From positions 1 to 54,536 of the forward strand of contig NZ_VENF01000021.1 in the NCBI RefSeq assembly GCF_009711715.1: a stretch of DNA of 54,536 bases, given 5' to 3'. Made by a program: the position numbers and the translations under genes. The notes under the pieces are model-generated. The model saw only the letters and a program-made list of their open reading frames with translations. It was not told where the DNA came from and did no database searches. This DNA comes from Methylophaga sp. GTDB taxonomy: Bacteria; Pseudomonadota; Gammaproteobacteria; Nitrosococcales; Methylophagaceae. Numbering within the stretch: position 1 is the first letter of the stretch; each line of letters begins with the position of its first letter. Positions 33,899-43,268 of the stretch are shown here, piece after piece.

Positions 33899-36800
33899 AA
33901 AGCGGTCTGCTCCTTTTGATTTTATTCCTGCCCGGCCTCAGTCTGGCAGCTGAAAGCTTTCATCTGGGGATCTTTGCCTACCGACCGGTTGAGGTCATTG
34001 AAAAACGCTGGCAATACCTTGAATCCTATCTGGAACAACAAGTCCCGAATTCTGATTTTGTACTCCACATACTGGAACTGGATGAACTGGAACAGGGCGT
34101 TCAGCAGAACCGCTTTGATTTTGTTTTTACCAACCCGCTCCATTTCATTCAGATGCGCAGCAAATATCCGCTCTCCGGTGCGCTCGGCACGCTGGTAAGA
34201 CTGGAAAACGAACATCCGGTATCAGCTCTGGGCGGTGTCATTTTCACGCTCAAAGACAATCAGAAAATCAAGCGTCTTGCGGATATTGAAGGGGAAACCA
34301 TTGCTTCTCCCGGTAATGGCTTTCTGGGCGGTTATCAGGCCCAGCTATATGAACTGCATCAGGCCGGTATTGATATCAGTCAGCTTGATATCGTATTCAC
34401 TGGCTCACCGCACGACAAAGTTGTTCAGTACTTACGGGCTGGCAAGGCCAGTGTCGGCTTCGTCAGGACCAGTACGCTGGAACAAATGGCGGCCGAGGGC
34501 CAATTGTCGATGGATGAGCTCAAAATCATTAACCAGCAGAGTTTATCCGACTACCCCTTTGTTATCAGCACCCGACTTTTCCCCGAGTGGCCTTTTATTG
34601 CCCTGCCTAAAGTAAGTGAGTCGACAGCACGACGAGTAGCCTCTGCCATTCTGGCACTGGAACCCAGTCACCCTGTCAGCCAGCAAATCGGTATTTCCGG
34701 GTTCACGGTACCAGCCGATTACCTGCCGGTTGAACTCTCAATGCGTGAATTAAGATTGCCGCCGTTTGATGTCGAGCCGGATGTCAGCCTGATGCAGATC
34801 TGGCAACAGCATAATGGGCTGATTATTGCCCTTGTGTTTACCTCCGTGATGATTCTGCTGTTGCTACTGGTCATTGCCAGGCAAAACTATTCGCTCCGGC
34901 TCAGTGAGCAGAAAGTCACCCAGTATCTGAAAGAGATTGAGAAACGCCATCAGTTTCTGCGCAGCACTTTCTCTGCTATCCCTGATTTAGTCTGGATTAA
35001 GGATCCGAAAGGGGTTTATCTCGACTGCAACAGTCGCTATGAGAGCTTCATGGGTAAAGCCCGGGATGAGATTCTGGGTCAGACTGATCACGATCATATT
35101 CCTTCACAGCAGGCCAGCGAGATTCATATTCATGATCAGGAAGTACTGAGGCATCGACTGCCCAGCATTCAGGAAGAAGTTTATCACTTTAAATCTGATG
35201 GCCATGAAGAGGTGCTGGAAATTATCAAGACACCGATTCTGGATGCCACTAACGCGATTATCGGCATGCTCGGCATTGGTCGTGACATCACCAGCCGCAA
35301 AAAAGCCGAAGAGGAGTTGCGCCTGTCGAGAGAGGTGTTCGAAAACACACTTGAAGGCATTATGATTACCGACCGCAATGCCATCATCGTTGATGTCAAT
35401 CCGGCCTTTAACAAGATCACCGGTTATCAGCGCGAAGACGTGATCGGACAGAACCCCTCTATACTCAATTCCGGCCGCCAGTCCCCAGACTTCTATCTCG
35501 ACATGTGGCGACAGTTGAATGAAATTGGCTTCTGGAAAGGCGAAGTCTGGAACCGCAATAAAAATGGCGAAATTTATGCAGAGCAGTTGTCGATTTCTTC
35601 ACTGAAAGATGACAAGGGCAATATCGAATTTTTCGTCGGTATTTTTTCAGATATCACCCATAGCAAAGAGCAGCAGGAACAACTGAGTATGATGGCGCAC
35701 TACGATGTGCTGACCACCCTGCCCAACCGCGCCCTGTTCGCCGACCGTTTCAATCAGGCAATCATGCACAGCAAACGTAATCAGACGCTGCTGGCTATTT
35801 GCTTTATTGATCTCGACAACTTCAAACCGGTCAATGATAACTTTGGTCATGAAACCGGTGACCAGTTATTGGTTGAGGTCGCCAACCGGCTGCTGGACAG
35901 TGTGCGCGGTGAAGACACCGTATCGCGGCTGGGCGGTGATGAGTTTGCCCTGTTGCTGAATGACATCAACTCAGAAAAAGAATGCATGCGCACTCTCGAT
36001 CGCATTCTGCACAAGCTGGAAATGCCCTTCGTGATTAATGATCATTCACATTATATTTCAGCCTCCATCGGTACCACGCTCTATCCACGTGATGATGAAG
36101 ATGTCGACACGCTGCTGCGGCATGCGGATCAGGCCATGTATCAGGCCAAACTCGCCGGTAAGCACCGCTATAACCTGTTTGACAGTCACCACGACAAAGT
36201 CGTCACGCAAAAACAGTTGATTCAGGATCAGGTGAAGAAAGCGCTGTATGCTGATGAATTAACACTATTTTATCAACCCAAAATCAATATGGGAACGGGG
36301 GAAGTGGTCGGTGTTGAGGCCCTGCTCCGCTGGCAGCATCCGGAAAAAGGTCTGATTCCGCCACTCAGTTTCCTGCCCCAGATTTCAAACACTGAACTGG
36401 AAGTGGAAGTTGGTGAATGGGTTATCAACCAGGCCATCAGACAACTGCATGAATGGTCTCAACAAGGCATTGAAATGGAAATCAGTGTCAATATCGCCTC
36501 TCACCATTTGCAGCAGCCTTCCTTTGTCTCAAAACTGGGCTATGCCCTGGATGAGTACCCTGATTTGAATCCTCGGCAGCTGCAACTTGAGGTACTGGAA
36601 AGCAGTGTGCTCGCTGATCTGAAAAAAATTCGTGAGACCATCGACGCCTGTCAGAATCAAATCGGAGTCAGCGTGGCCCTGGATGATTTCGGCACCGGCT
36701 ATTCTTCCCTGACCCATCTGCGTTCCTTCTCGGCAGATACGGTCAAGATCGATAAAAGCTTTATTCAGGACATGCTCGACGATCCTAATGACTATGTGAT

Positions 36801-37416
36801 TGTCGACGGCGTGATCGGTCTGGCAGAGTCTTTCAGCCGTGAGGTTATTGCCGAAGGAGTCGAATCCCGTCAACATGGCCTGATGCTGCTGGCCATGGGC
36901 TGCCATCTGGCGCAGGGCTTTGGTATCGCACGCCCGATGCCGGCGACGGAGTTTCCTGTCTGGCTCAAGCGTTACCGGCCGGAACAGAGCTGGCTGGATT
37001 ATGCCGCCAAAACACGGTCGCTCGCTGACAATAAATCCACCTTGCTGAATCTGACTTTCAAACAATGGCATGCCCGCTTTGTCACCAGGTTGAATGCCTC
37101 ACCAGAGACCATGCTCGACTGGCCGATTATGGATACCAGCCGTTGTCATTGTGGCGTCTGGATAGAGGCGGGTCATAAAGAGCAGTTATTCAAGGCCAGT
37201 ACCCTGTCAGAACTCAGCCTCGCGCATGATGCGTATCATGCCAATGCGAATGAGATTTTTACTTTATACCAGGACAATGAGTTCGACAGAGCCCGGCAGG
37301 CACTTGATAATCTCAACCAGGCTTATGAAAGAATGCTGTCTGCGATTGCCAGCTGTCAGGCGGGACAGATGAACCCGGATAAAATTGTTGCCAGCTACTC
37401 CAGAGGCTTTCTTTAG
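33895..37416 (+). CDS. Periplasmic PhnD-type sensor fused to PAS-PAS-GGDEF-EAL and a CZB-like domain
   Basis: 1173 residues. Order: signal peptide (1-19); PhnD-like phosphonate-binding domain (about 22-270, FVFTNPLHFIQM, ASPGNGFLGGY); membrane helix (about 308-328); PAS (about 350-470); PAS (about 475-595); GGDEF (about 600-765) with intact RLGGDEF near 678; EAL (about 780-1035) with intact EALLRW, DDFGTGYSS and AEGVES; and a C-terminal domain (about 1050-1130) like chemoreceptor zinc-binding domains. That last domain keeps C..G.W (CHCGVW) and H...H (HDAYH) but has Phe in place of the first zinc histidine. It should make or break c-di-GMP in response to a periplasmic ligand, and perhaps to metal. 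Both catalytic domains look active. Confidence 0.9.
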   Translation: MKSGLLLLILFLPGLSLAAESFHLGIFAYRPVEVIEKRWQYLESYLEQQVPNSDFVLHILELDELEQGVQQNRFDFVFTNPLHFIQMRSKYPLSGALGTLVRLENEHPVSALGGVIFTLKDNQKIKRLADIEGETIASPGNGFLGGYQAQLYELHQAGIDISQLDIVFTGSPHDKVVQYLRAGKASVGFVRTSTLEQMAAEGQLSMDELKIINQQSLSDYPFVISTRLFPEWPFIALPKVSESTARRVASAILALEPSHPVSQQIGISGFTVPADYLPVELSMRELRLPPFDVEPDVSLMQIWQQHNGLIIALVFTSVMILLLLLVIARQNYSLRLSEQKVTQYLKEIEKRHQFLRSTFSAIPDLVWIKDPKGVYLDCNSRYESFMGKARDEILGQTDHDHIPSQQASEIHIHDQEVLRHRLPSIQEEVYHFKSDGHEEVLEIIKTPILDATNAIIGMLGIGRDITSRKKAEEELRLSREVFENTLEGIMITDRNAIIVDVNPAFNKITGYQREDVIGQNPSILNSGRQSPDFYLDMWRQLNEIGFWKGEVWNRNKNGEIYAEQLSISSLKDDKGNIEFFVGIFSDITHSKEQQEQLSMMAHYDVLTTLPNRALFADRFNQAIMHSKRNQTLLAICFIDLDNFKPVNDNFGHETGDQLLVEVANRLLDSVRGEDTVSRLGGDEFALLLNDINSEKECMRTLDRILHKLEMPFVINDHSHYISASIGTTLYPRDDEDVDTLLRHADQAMYQAKLAGKHRYNLFDSHHDKVVTQKQLIQDQVKKALYADELTLFYQPKINMGTGEVVGVEALLRWQHPEKGLIPPLSFLPQISNTELEVEVGEWVINQAIRQLHEWSQQGIEMEISVNIASHHLQQPSFVSKLGYALDEYPDLNPRQLQLEVLESSVLADLKKIRETIDACQNQIGVSVALDDFGTGYSSLTHLRSFSADTVKIDKSFIQDMLDDPNDYVIVDGVIGLAESFSREVIAEGVESRQHGLMLLAMGCHLAQGFGIARPMPATEFPVWLKRYRPEQSWLDYAAKTRSLADNKSTLLNLTFKQWHARFVTRLNASPETMLDWPIMDTSRCHCGVWIEAGHKEQLFKASTLSELSLAHDAYHANANEIFTLYQDNEFDRARQALDNLNQAYERMLSAIASCQAGQMNPDKIVASYSRGFL

Positions 37417-37871
37417 GACTGCTGCTTTCCCTCAAGGCGGCGTTCTATCGATGCAAGCTTTTCATAAGCCTGGGATTCGTTATTGATGTTTTCGACCAGC
37501 CCACGGTGAATTGCAACCGAGACCGCTTCCTGATTATTAAAACGGGCACCATTCTTGAAGATGAAATCCACCAGTTCTCGGGCCGGCATATCCAGGTAAA
37601 GCGCCAGGTTCTGGGTTTCCTTGGAAAAGAACTTTAACACATCGGGATGGGTATGTTTCACCGTCAGGATGGCAAGATTATCAATCAAAACCAATTCATA
37701 ACGGGTTTTCTCGGACAAGCCGTTATCCTGCACAAAACGCAGACTGGTCAGGCCTGTCAGTTCGTAAAAGGCATTCTGAACTTTGACTGAAGGTGCCTGC
37801 CGGTCGGCAACCAGCACTTTCAGCCATTTCAGACGGTGCCTGGCGAGAGTGATAATGCTCTTTTCCAACAA
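37413..37871 (-). CDS. Hypothetical cytosolic protein
   Basis: 152 residues, no signal or membrane segment, no cysteines, with helices and mixed charge (LVLIDNLAILTVKHTHPDVL, then FIFKNGARFNNQEAV). I do not recognise it. It begins at TTG 37871, supported by a strong GGAGGAGG about 6 bases upstream. The 3' end overlaps the convergent c-di-GMP gene by 4 bases. Confidence 0.65.
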   Translation of the reverse strand: MLEKSIITLARHRLKWLKVLVADRQAPSVKVQNAFYELTGLTSLRFVQDNGLSEKTRYELVLIDNLAILTVKHTHPDVLKFFSKETQNLALYLDMPARELVDFIFKNGARFNNQEAVSVAIHRGLVENINNESQAYEKLASIERRLEGKQQS

Positions 37872-38178
37872 AGTTCGCCTCCTCCCTCAAGCTCATGTCT
37901 CGAGTATTTAGAGCCGAAATCCATTGTAAAGTTTATCAGCCGCATTTGGATAGTGGCATTCGACTGCGCCAAGAATTGGTATTGACGCGTTTCTCCGAAC
38001 CGCCTGACATTGCTAAGCAATTGATCCGGTATCCAATCCAAATCAACCGCTCTCTGACCACTTTACATTCCTGTTTAATACGGGGAGACTCTGGCTGATA
38101 AAAGACCTGACGGGGTTTCTGTCCCGGGGCTGATTAATGAAATGAGTTGTTTTCCTTCAACGTTATGCAAAACGGATT
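37872..38178. other. Intergenic region before dacB
   Basis: About 307 bases between divergent genes, with no gene I can support. The two short frames here do not show similarity or start signals. It includes the strong ribosome-binding site of the leftward gene and should hold both promoters, but no clear consensus is visible. Confidence 0.35.
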
Positions 38179-39564
38179 ATGTTGAAAATTCCCTTTATCC
38201 TGTTCTCTCTGCTATTGCCTGCTCTGGCCTCTGCTGCCGGTCCTGATGCCCACCTTGCCCTGCTCCCTGCGGGTGCTGAAGCCAGCCTGCTGGTGACTGA
38301 TGCTAAAACCGGCAAGACCGTCTACAGTCACGACGCAGAGACTTTAAGGCCGCCTGCCAGCGTGCAGAAAGTCATCACTGCGCTGGCTGCAAGATTACAA
38401 CTGGGCAATGAGTATCGCTTCAATACCGATATTGAAACCGAAGGTAACGACGTTATCTTTCGTTTCAACGGCGATCCTTCCTTGCGGCGCGATGATATTC
38501 GCAGACTGGTCGCTTCGTTAAAGCGTGAAACCTCGATTATCCGCGGTAATGTTTATCTTAACGGCGCTGCTTTTGATGACTTCGAACTGGCAGACGGTCT
38601 GCCATGGGATAACCTGGGCATTTGCTACAGCGCGCCATCAAGCAGTATTTCATTGGATGATAACTGCGCCGTAGCTAAAATGGTGTTCACTGATAATAAC
38701 AATACCCAAATCGATTTCCAGGTCTCTCGCGACGCGCCTATCAACATCGTTGAAAAACTGGAGCTGACCGACGGCCTGGAAAAACGCTACTGCAAATTCA
38801 AACTGATGGCTGATAATACCAACCAGTATACTTTGGGTGGTTGCTTGGGCCGGCATAAAATCCCCCGTTTTCTGAGCTTTGCGATTCAAAACACCGAGCT
38901 GTACGTCGCCGAAATCATCCGTCGGGAACTGAAACATGCCGGTATTGAACTGCAGGGAGATGTGATTCGTAACGACCGCGCTTCCGGTCGCATTATCGCC
39001 CGCCATGAGTCAGCCGCTCTGCCGGAACTGCTGGATGAAATGCTCAAGGATTCGGATAACCTGATCGCCGACAATCTGCTTAAGGCTGTCGGTCGCAGCT
39101 ATTACGATGAACCTGGCAGTTTTGATAATGGCGTGTCAGCAGTCAAAGCTGTGTTACAGGAAAAAGCCGGCATCGATCTGGCTCATGCCGCGCTGGCAGA
39201 TGGTTCCGGTTTGTCGCGTAATAACCGGATGACGGCTACGCAGATAATGGCAGTCATGCAATATATCTACGCCCATCCCGAACTTAAACTGATGGATGCG
39301 ATGGCTGAAGCTGGTAAGAGCGGTACCCTGCGCTATCGCTACAGCCTGCGTGGTGATACCTTCAAGGGCAGAGTCAGGGGCAAGACCGGCACGCTCTATG
39401 GCACCTATAACATCGCCGGTATGATGTCGACTGCATCCGGCAGTGCCCTGCTGTTCGTGCAGATGGTGACCAACTACCATCACCCTGATTATCACCGTCA
39501 TGAAAAACGGGAAATCAGAAATTTCGAGAAAAAGTTCTATCAGTCGCTGTATTCGATGAAATAA
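38179..39564 (+). CDS. dacB: D-alanyl-D-alanine carboxypeptidase/endopeptidase (PBP4, class C)
   Basis: 461 residues, signal peptide cleaved after ASAA near residue 20. The three active-site motifs of the family are present: S61-V-Q-K64, SDN near residue 292 (DSDNLIADN) and KTG near residue 402 (GKTGTLYGTYN). Between the first two lies the long insert characteristic of PBP4. It trims and cleaves cross-bridges in peptidoglycan in the periplasm. Preceded by no strong ribosome-binding site; followed after 6 bases by a long hairpin. Confidence 0.92.
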   Translation: MLKIPFILFSLLLPALASAAGPDAHLALLPAGAEASLLVTDAKTGKTVYSHDAETLRPPASVQKVITALAARLQLGNEYRFNTDIETEGNDVIFRFNGDPSLRRDDIRRLVASLKRETSIIRGNVYLNGAAFDDFELADGLPWDNLGICYSAPSSSISLDDNCAVAKMVFTDNNNTQIDFQVSRDAPINIVEKLELTDGLEKRYCKFKLMADNTNQYTLGGCLGRHKIPRFLSFAIQNTELYVAEIIRRELKHAGIELQGDVIRNDRASGRIIARHESAALPELLDEMLKDSDNLIADNLLKAVGRSYYDEPGSFDNGVSAVKAVLQEKAGIDLAHAALADGSGLSRNNRMTATQIMAVMQYIYAHPELKLMDAMAEAGKSGTLRYRYSLRGDTFKGRVRGKTGTLYGTYNIAGMMSTASGSALLFVQMVTNYHHPDYHRHEKREIRNFEKKFYQSLYSMK

Positions 39565-39570
39565 GCGATT

Positions 39571-39608
39571 TCTCCGGCGTCAGGGATTCGCAATCCTGCC
39601 GCCGGAGA
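39571..39608 (+). other. Long imperfect hairpin between dacB and ettA
   Basis: TCTCCGGC pairs with GCCGGAGA, and an inner stem GGATT/AATCC closes a CGC loop, with a bulge between. It lacks a T-run, so it may stabilise or weakly terminate the dacB transcript. It is a hairpin, not a tRNA, despite a TTCGCAATCC stretch. Confidence 0.55.
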
Positions 39609-39646
39609 TGTAAAATTCTGCGCTTCAGAAGTTTTGGAATTCAATC

Positions 39647-41305
39647 ATGGCGCAATACGTTTACAGTATGAATCGCGTCGGCAAAGTCGTCCCGCCGAAA
39701 CGCGAAATTCTTAAAGATATTTCCCTCTCATTCTTTCCCGGCGCCAAGATCGGCGTACTGGGTCTTAACGGTGCCGGTAAATCCACATTACTGAAAATCA
39801 TGGCCGGTCTCGACCAGGATTACATCGGTGAAGCCAGGCCCATGCCCGGTATCAATGTCGGTTACCTGCCGCAGGAGCCGGAACTGGATGACAACAAAAC
39901 CGTACTTGAGGTCGTTGAAGAAGCCGTCTCCGATGTGAAACAGGCTTTGGCGGAACTGGATGCGGTCTATGCCGCGTATGCAGAACCGGATGCTGACTTT
40001 GATGAGCTGGCCAAGAAGCAGGCTGATCTGGAAAACCTGATTCAGGCTAAAGACGGCCACAATCTGGATAATGCCCTGGAGCGTGCTGCAGACGCACTGC
40101 GTTTGCCACCCTGGGATGCGAAAGTCGGCACTTTGTCCGGTGGTGAACGCCGTCGTGTCGCTTTATGCCGCTTGTTGCTGGATCATCCGGATATGCTGCT
40201 GCTGGATGAACCCACCAATCACCTTGATGCCGAATCGATTGCCTGGATTGAGCGCTTTCTGCAGGAATATCCGGGCACTGTGGTGGCGATTACCCACGAT
40301 CGCTACTTTCTCGATAACGCGGCCGGCTGGATCCTGGAACTGGACCGTGGTCGTGGTATTCCTTATGAAGGCAATTATTCTTCCTGGCTGGAGCAGAAAG
40401 AAAAGCGGCTGGAGCAGGAAGCCAAGGAAGAAGCCTCTCACCGCAAAGCCATTGAGGCAGAGCTGGAATGGGTGCGTCAGGGTGCCAAGGGCCGTCAGGC
40501 CAAATCCAAAGCCCGACTGAAGCAGTTCGAAGAGATGAACTCACGCGAGTTCCAGAAACGTAACGAGACCCAGGAAATTTATATTCCGCCCGGTCCGCGT
40601 CTGGGTGACAAAGTCATCGAACTGAATAATGTGACCAAGTCCTACGGCGACAAACTCCTGTTCGAAAATCTGAGCTTCTCGATCCCGGCAGGTGCCATTG
40701 TCGGTATCGTCGGTCCTAACGGCGCTGGTAAATCCACCCTGTTCCGGATGATTGCCGGTGAAGAACAGCCCGATAGCGGTGAAATCGAAATTGGCAGCAG
40801 CGTAAAGCTGTCTTACGTCAATCAGTCACGCGAGCTGGATGGCAAGAAGACCGTGTTCGAGGAAATCTCGGATGGCGCCGATATGATAACCGTCGGTAAT
40901 TATCAGACGCCATCGCGTGCCTACTGCGGCCGCTTTAATTTCAAAGGCTCGGATCAGCAGAAATACGTCAAAGACCTGTCCGGTGGTGAACGTAACCGCC
41001 TGCATATGGCCAAGCTGTTGAAAGAAGGCGGCAATGTACTGCTGCTTGACGAACCGACCAATGACCTCGACATTGAAACTCTGCGGGCTTTGGAAGAAGC
41101 GCTGCTGGCCTTTCCCGGTTCAGCCGTCGTGATTTCGCATGACCGCTGGTTCCTGGATCGCATCTGCACGCATATTATCGCTTACGAGGGTGAGTCCAAC
41201 GTGGTCTTCTTCGAAGGCAACTACAGTGACTATGCCGAAGACTACTTCAAACGCTTCGGTAAGGATCACCAGCCTGAGCGGATTAAGTACCGCCGTATCA
41301 GCTGA
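39647..41305 (+). CDS. ettA: EttA, energy-dependent translational throttle ABC-F ATPase
   Basis: 552 residues, close to the family length. Two ATPase domains: Walker A GLNGAGKSTLLK and GPNGAGKSTLFR, signatures LSGGERRRVAL and LSGGERNRLHM, Walker B with LLLDEPTNHLD and LLLDEPTNDLD. The arm insert lies between motifs of the first domain and the basic, helical linker near residues 240-305. There are no membrane segments: EttA binds the ribosomal E site and gates entry into elongation according to the ATP/ADP level. Confidence 0.93.
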   Translation: MAQYVYSMNRVGKVVPPKREILKDISLSFFPGAKIGVLGLNGAGKSTLLKIMAGLDQDYIGEARPMPGINVGYLPQEPELDDNKTVLEVVEEAVSDVKQALAELDAVYAAYAEPDADFDELAKKQADLENLIQAKDGHNLDNALERAADALRLPPWDAKVGTLSGGERRRVALCRLLLDHPDMLLLDEPTNHLDAESIAWIERFLQEYPGTVVAITHDRYFLDNAAGWILELDRGRGIPYEGNYSSWLEQKEKRLEQEAKEEASHRKAIEAELEWVRQGAKGRQAKSKARLKQFEEMNSREFQKRNETQEIYIPPGPRLGDKVIELNNVTKSYGDKLLFENLSFSIPAGAIVGIVGPNGAGKSTLFRMIAGEEQPDSGEIEIGSSVKLSYVNQSRELDGKKTVFEEISDGADMITVGNYQTPSRAYCGRFNFKGSDQQKYVKDLSGGERNRLHMAKLLKEGGNVLLLDEPTNDLDIETLRALEEALLAFPGSAVVISHDRWFLDRICTHIIAYEGESNVVFFEGNYSDYAEDYFKRFGKDHQPERIKYRRIS

Positions 41306-41313
41306 TTGTTAGC

Positions 41314-41494
41314 AACCACAAAGGCACAGAGTACACAGAGATTAATCAGCCTGAACTGATAAATAGGCAAAAGAGTGGTCTTGCAACAAATGCGTGTATT
41401 TCAGCAGAATGAATACCGGTTATGTTGGCGAACAACTCTCAATGCCCGGTGATAGTTGAATAAATTCTTCTGTGCTCTCTGCGTCTCTGTGGTT
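41314..41494. repeat. 181-bp element bounded by imperfect 28-bp inverted repeats
   Basis: The left arm (41314-41341) begins AACCACAAAGGCACAGAG; the reverse complement of the right arm (41467-41494) begins AACCACAGAGACGCAGAG. The arms agree at most positions. Between them is about 125 bases without a coding frame. This resembles a small non-autonomous element (MITE-like) or the AACCACAGAG-type dispersed repeat found in several proteobacterial genomes. No clear target duplication is visible. Placed between the ends of convergent ettA and cysI. Confidence 0.7.
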
Positions 41495-41502
41495 AAATTT
41501 GC

Positions 41503-43209
41503 TTACTTCTGACTGATAAGCGGCTCATGCATCATTGCTGGCGTTCGCTCTTCACCGACGATGCCCTGACGTACCAGAAAATCCCCGAAATATTCACCTT
41601 CATGACGCTCGCTGGCAAACTGCTGAATCATCGGTTTCAGCGTTTCCAGTATCGTGTTTTCATCCACGTTTTCCAGATATAAGCGATTAAGCCGCTGTCC
41701 GCTGAAATCAGCACCCAGGTAGAGGTTGTATTTCCCCAGTGCTTTGCCGGTCAGGCCAATTTCACCCAGGTAGGGTCTGGCGCAGCCATTGGGGCAGCCG
41801 GTCATACGAATATTGATGAGCTGATCCGGCAAGCCGGCATCGACCACAATCTTTTCCAGCTTATTGAGAAATTCAGGCAGATAACGCTCCGCTTCAGCCA
41901 TCGCCAGACCGCAGGTGGGTAAAGCGACACAGGCCATCGCATTCAGACGCAGGGCCGGACCTTTGCTACCGTCATCAAGTTGATATTTCTCAACCAGGGC
42001 TTCAATCTCAGCACGTTGCTCAGCGCTGATATTGGCGATCATCAGGTTCTGATTACAGGTAACCCGGAACTCCCCCAGGTGGACCGCTGCAATTTCTCGC
42101 AGAGCGGTACGTAATGCACTTTGCTCGGTATCAGCAACCCTGCCACCCGGAATATATAAAGTCAGGTGCGCCTGTCCGTTGTCTCCTTCTGTCCAGCCAA
42201 AACGATCGCCATTATGCTTAAGCTCAAACTCTCTGGCTGTCTGCAGCGGCTGACCATGATATTCGGCAAACTGCTCGATAAACCAGTCCAGGCCGTTATC
42301 ATCAATCGTGTATTTAAAGCGGGCATGGGCACGGTTACTTCTATCGCCGAAATCACGCTGTATTGCTGCGATAGCCTGGCAGGCATCGACGGTCTGATCA
42401 GCGGGTACAAAACCGGCGACCGTCGCCAGTCTCGGATAGGTTGCCTGCTCACCGTATGACATGCCAAAACCACCGCCGACAGCAATATTGAAGCCCTGCA
42501 ACTTGCCATTATCGACAACCGCAATCAGACCGATATCGTTGGCCAGCACATCGCAGTCATTGTCCGGTGGCACCGCGATCGCAATTTTGAATTTACGCGG
42601 CAGATAGACATCCCCATAAAAAGGTTCTTCCGGTTCTCCGCTCTGATAAACCGGCTCTTCACCCAGCCAGATTTCACCATAGGCACCGGATTGCCAGCAC
42701 AGTCTGTCACTAATATCCTTAGCGATCTGGTAAACCTCGGCATGTATATTTGACTGATGGGGATTAATGCCGGTCACCACATTACGGTTCACATCACCAC
42801 AGGCACCTTTGCTGTCGAGCATCAGCTTATTCACCTGTTGCATCAGCGTTTTCAGATCTTTTTTCAGGATTTCGTGAAATTGAAAAGTCTGACGTGTGGT
42901 CAGCCGTAAAGTGCCGTTAGCACAATCACCGGCAATCTCATCCAGCCCCAGCCACTGTTGCGGCGTCAATACACCACCGGGTAATCGCAGGCGAACCATA
43001 AAAGAATAAAGTGGTTCCAGTTTCTGATGACGTCGTTCATCCCGCAGGTCACGATGGTCCTGCATATAACTCCCATGGAATTTGAGCAGCTTATTATCGT
43101 CATCTGAAATAGCACCGGTCGCCGTATCGGCCAGGCCTTCCTCAATTCGACCACGCAGGTAATGACTGTTCAGTTTAAGCAGTTCCGCTTCGGGTAATTT
43201 ATCGTTCAT
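41503..43209 (-). CDS. cysI: CysI, sulfite reductase hemoprotein subunit
   Basis: 568 residues with two ferredoxin-like and two sulfite/nitrite reductase domains. The 4Fe-4S/siroheme ligands are in ALPTCGLAMAEAER and MTGCPNGCARPYLGEIG. It reduces sulfite to sulfide in assimilation, receiving electrons from CysJ. The N-terminus (LLKFHGSYMQDHRD) matches NADPH-dependent CysI. It follows cysJ by 59 bases on the same strand. Siroheme may come through the chelatase-like protein about 5 kb away. Confidence 0.94.
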   Translation of the reverse strand: MNDKLPEAELLKLNSHYLRGRIEEGLADTATGAISDDDNKLLKFHGSYMQDHRDLRDERRHQKLEPLYSFMVRLRLPGGVLTPQQWLGLDEIAGDCANGTLRLTTRQTFQFHEILKKDLKTLMQQVNKLMLDSKGACGDVNRNVVTGINPHQSNIHAEVYQIAKDISDRLCWQSGAYGEIWLGEEPVYQSGEPEEPFYGDVYLPRKFKIAIAVPPDNDCDVLANDIGLIAVVDNGKLQGFNIAVGGGFGMSYGEQATYPRLATVAGFVPADQTVDACQAIAAIQRDFGDRSNRAHARFKYTIDDNGLDWFIEQFAEYHGQPLQTAREFELKHNGDRFGWTEGDNGQAHLTLYIPGGRVADTEQSALRTALREIAAVHLGEFRVTCNQNLMIANISAEQRAEIEALVEKYQLDDGSKGPALRLNAMACVALPTCGLAMAEAERYLPEFLNKLEKIVVDAGLPDQLINIRMTGCPNGCARPYLGEIGLTGKALGKYNLYLGADFSGQRLNRLYLENVDENTILETLKPMIQQFASERHEGEYFGDFLVRQGIVGEERTPAMMHEPLISQK

Positions 43210-43268
43210 TCATTAACCTAAATAACTTTTGGCATGCTGCTCACCGATTCGGCAGCAGCGCTTGATGA

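Noticed and set aside
36529..37071. 180-residue open frame on the minus strand inside the GGDEF-EAL gene
   Set aside because: Antisense to intact EAL motifs; no independent evidence of coding.
39571..39608. tRNA-like segment (acceptor-like stem and TTCGCAATCC)
   Set aside because: Only 38 bases, no D arm or anticodon arm; explained as a simple hairpin.
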